Position numbers and translations under genes: made by a program. A model generated the notes under the pieces. That model saw nothing but the letters and a program-made list of their open reading frames with translations. It searched no databases and was not told the DNA's origin. Shown one piece after another: positions 62,820 through 64,000 of a stretch of DNA of 64,000 bases. How positions within the stretch are numbered: position 1 is the first letter of the stretch; each line of letters starts with the position of its first letter. The stretch covers positions 1-64,000 of the forward strand of contig NZ_MRCQ01000014.1 of assembly GCF_002304005.1 (NCBI RefSeq), read 5' to 3'. The stretch comes from Flavobacterium sp. ACN6. GTDB lineage: Bacteria; Bacteroidota; Bacteroidia; Flavobacteriales; Flavobacteriaceae.

Positions 62820-64000
62820 TAAAGGGACGTCTTTAATTCGGCCAGATACTGGTGAATCTGGCTTATTGCCATCGAACCTTCCCCGACAGCAGAGGCAACT
62901 CTTTTTACAGAACCTTTCCTAACATCACCAACAGCATAGAAACCCGGTATGCTGGTCTCAAGGGACTGTGGGTTCCTTTGCTTATAGATGGAGCACTGTG
63001 TCATTGCCTGCTCCGTAACATCTGAACCTGTGAAAATGAATCCCTTGTCATCCATCGATACCATTCCATTTAACCATTCCGTACAGGGTTTTGCCCCTAT
63101 AAAAGTGAATAAATTGGAAATCCCTATGGTTTGCTTACTGCCATTTGTGTCCAGCACGATAGATTCTAGGTAATGCGCTCCGTTAAGAGCCGTGATATTA
63201 CTATTTTTGTGCACGATAATATTAGGCGTTGTATTAATTCTTTGTACAAGGTAATCGCTCATTTTGTCTCCCAGGTCATTACTGCGGATAATCACATGAA
63301 CCTGTTGGGCATGGTCTGCTAAAAATAATGCGGCCTGGCCTGCCGAATTTCCACCTCCTACAACACCTGCCAATTCGTTTTTACACGCTGAAGCATTCAT
63401 TCCAGTGGCGGAGTAGAAAACCCCGCTGCCTTCAAACTTGTCGATGTTTTCTACCGGCAGGCGCCTGTAATTTGCACCCGTAGCTGCGATTATGGATTTT
63501 GCAGTGATGTTTTTGCCATTTGATGCACATAATGTGAAATGGCGTCCATTATATTCAACTTTCTCAGCCTTTTGAGGAATAGATATGGTACAACCAAATT
63601 TCTGTGCCTGAATATAGGCCTTATTGGCAAGGTCATTTCCAGAGATACCCGTTGGGAATCCTAAATAATTTTCAATCTTTGAGCTTTTTCCTGCCTGTCC
63701 ACCCGGCGCGTTCCCATCAATTGTAATAACCGTCAGGCCCTCCGAAGCAGCGTAAACACTAGCTGCTAATCCTGATGGGCCGGCACCGACCACCAGTACA
63801 TCAAATATTTCGTTCTCAAATTCAATTAGTACACCCGTTTGTCTGGCAAGTTGTGCTATAGTAGGCTTTTTCGAGATCTCGCCGGTAATACTTACAAGGA
63901 TAGGTAAATCATTGTTCCCGAGACCGAAATTTGCCAGCAGCTGCTGTGCTTCGGAAGATGAATCCGTATCCTGGAAAGTATGCCAGATGTGGTTTTTTTC
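62819..64000 (-). CDS. Thioredoxin-reductase-like FAD oxidoreductase, partial (5' end outside window)
   Basis: The visible 393 codons continue in frame to base 64000 without a start, so the gene runs off the right edge. The first part (HIWHTFQDTD to KPTIAQLARQTG) looks like the thioredoxin-like/adaptor segment found before the flavin domain in fused proteins. The FAD loop is VLVVGAGPSGLAASVYAASEG, the NAD(P)H loop VVGGGNSAGQAALFLA, and the end motif GFYAVGDVRKGSVKRVASAVGEG. The redox CxxC of thioredoxin reductases is absent; ATGMNASACKNEL stands at that place with a single Cys. The enzyme may thus not reduce thioredoxin. It is coupled to the VOC gene. Confidence 0.85.
   Translation of the reverse strand, partial: EKNHIWHTFQDTDSSSEAQQLLANFGLGNNDLPILVSITGEISKKPTIAQLARQTGVLIEFENEIFDVLVVGAGPSGLAASVYAASEGLTVITIDGNAPGGQAGKSSKIENYLGFPTGISGNDLANKAYIQAQKFGCTISIPQKAEKVEYNGRHFTLCASNGKNITAKSIIAATGANYRRLPVENIDKFEGSGVFYSATGMNASACKNELAGVVGGGNSAGQAALFLADHAQQVHVIIRSNDLGDKMSDYLVQRINTTPNIIVHKNSNITALNGAHYLESIVLDTNGSKQTIGISNLFTFIGAKPCTEWLNGMVSMDDKGFIFTGSDVTEQAMTQCSIYKQRNPQSLETSIPGFYAVGDVRKGSVKRVASAVGEGSMAISQIHQYLAELKTSL

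Noticed and set aside
1..64000. tRNA, rRNA, CRISPR or replication origin
   Set aside because: None was recognised by eye on either strand; a covariance-model search would settle tRNA and small RNA genes.

Overview
The window looks like chromosomal DNA of a Bacteroidota species close to Flavobacterium. It is AT-rich, promoters resemble the Bacteroidetes -7 box TAnnTTTG rather than a sigma70 box, Shine-Dalgarno sequences are scarce, and two large secreted proteins end in type IX secretion (T9SS) sorting domains. No rRNA, tRNA or CRISPR was seen. All assignments come from reading the sequence; no database search was run.

Layout. 0.3-3 kb: a secreted HExxH protein with a strong terminator. 3.0-4.9 kb: a tandem array of about eight 235-bp units, each built from four tiny trinucleotide-loop hairpins. 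4.9-17 kb: a five-gene minus-strand operon of secreted carbohydrate enzymes (GH127/146-like beta-L-arabinofuranosidase, DUF5695-like protein, GH42 beta-galactosidase, GH43 arabinosidase/xylosidase, GH97 alpha-glycosidase). It probably attacks an arabinose- and galactose-containing plant glycan; no SusC/SusD pair lies in view. 18-19 kb: an alkyladenine DNA glycosylase gene broken by one in-frame stop, and a small lipoprotein gene. 19.5-24 kb: two diverged copies of an unusual two-gene cassette, a complete single-ORF IS3-type DDE transposase followed directly by a shorter paralogue that stops before the DDE domain, with a trypsin-like protease gene between them. 24-27 kb: a Crp/Fnr regulator, a membrane methyltransferase-like protein and small membrane or secreted proteins. 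27-36 kb: ion and osmolyte genes (ClC, secreted aspartoacylase-like enzyme, DUF389, NhaA, BCCT transporter). 36-40 kb: PAS histidine kinase, two single-domain response regulators and an SDR pseudogene. 40-43 kb: a second secreted HExxH protein (DUF6055/Svx-like) and a universal stress protein. 43-55 kb: two TetR genes, an AraC regulator, a complete RND efflux operon, DUF2652- and DUF429-like genes, outer-membrane phospholipase A and an HdeD-like membrane protein. 55-64 kb: TetR/SDR divergent pair, a quinone-oxidoreductase-like gene, a two-motif aspartyl protease, Crp/Fnr plus SDR, a frameshifted GNAT gene, a VOC protein and a thioredoxin-reductase-like flavoprotein running off the right edge.

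The most notable result is a local regulon inferred from sequence alone. Four promoters (tetR pair, RND operon, phospholipase A, HdeD-like gene) each carry two GCGAC/GCGAT half-sites exactly 21 bp apart, with a conserved RRAC core, ending 31-32 nt before a -7 box. The AraC-family gene in the middle of the cluster is the natural candidate regulator. This would link drug/lipid efflux, outer-membrane phospholipid turnover and an inner-membrane stress protein in one envelope response. The second candidate for an undescribed system is the paired IS3-type cassette.
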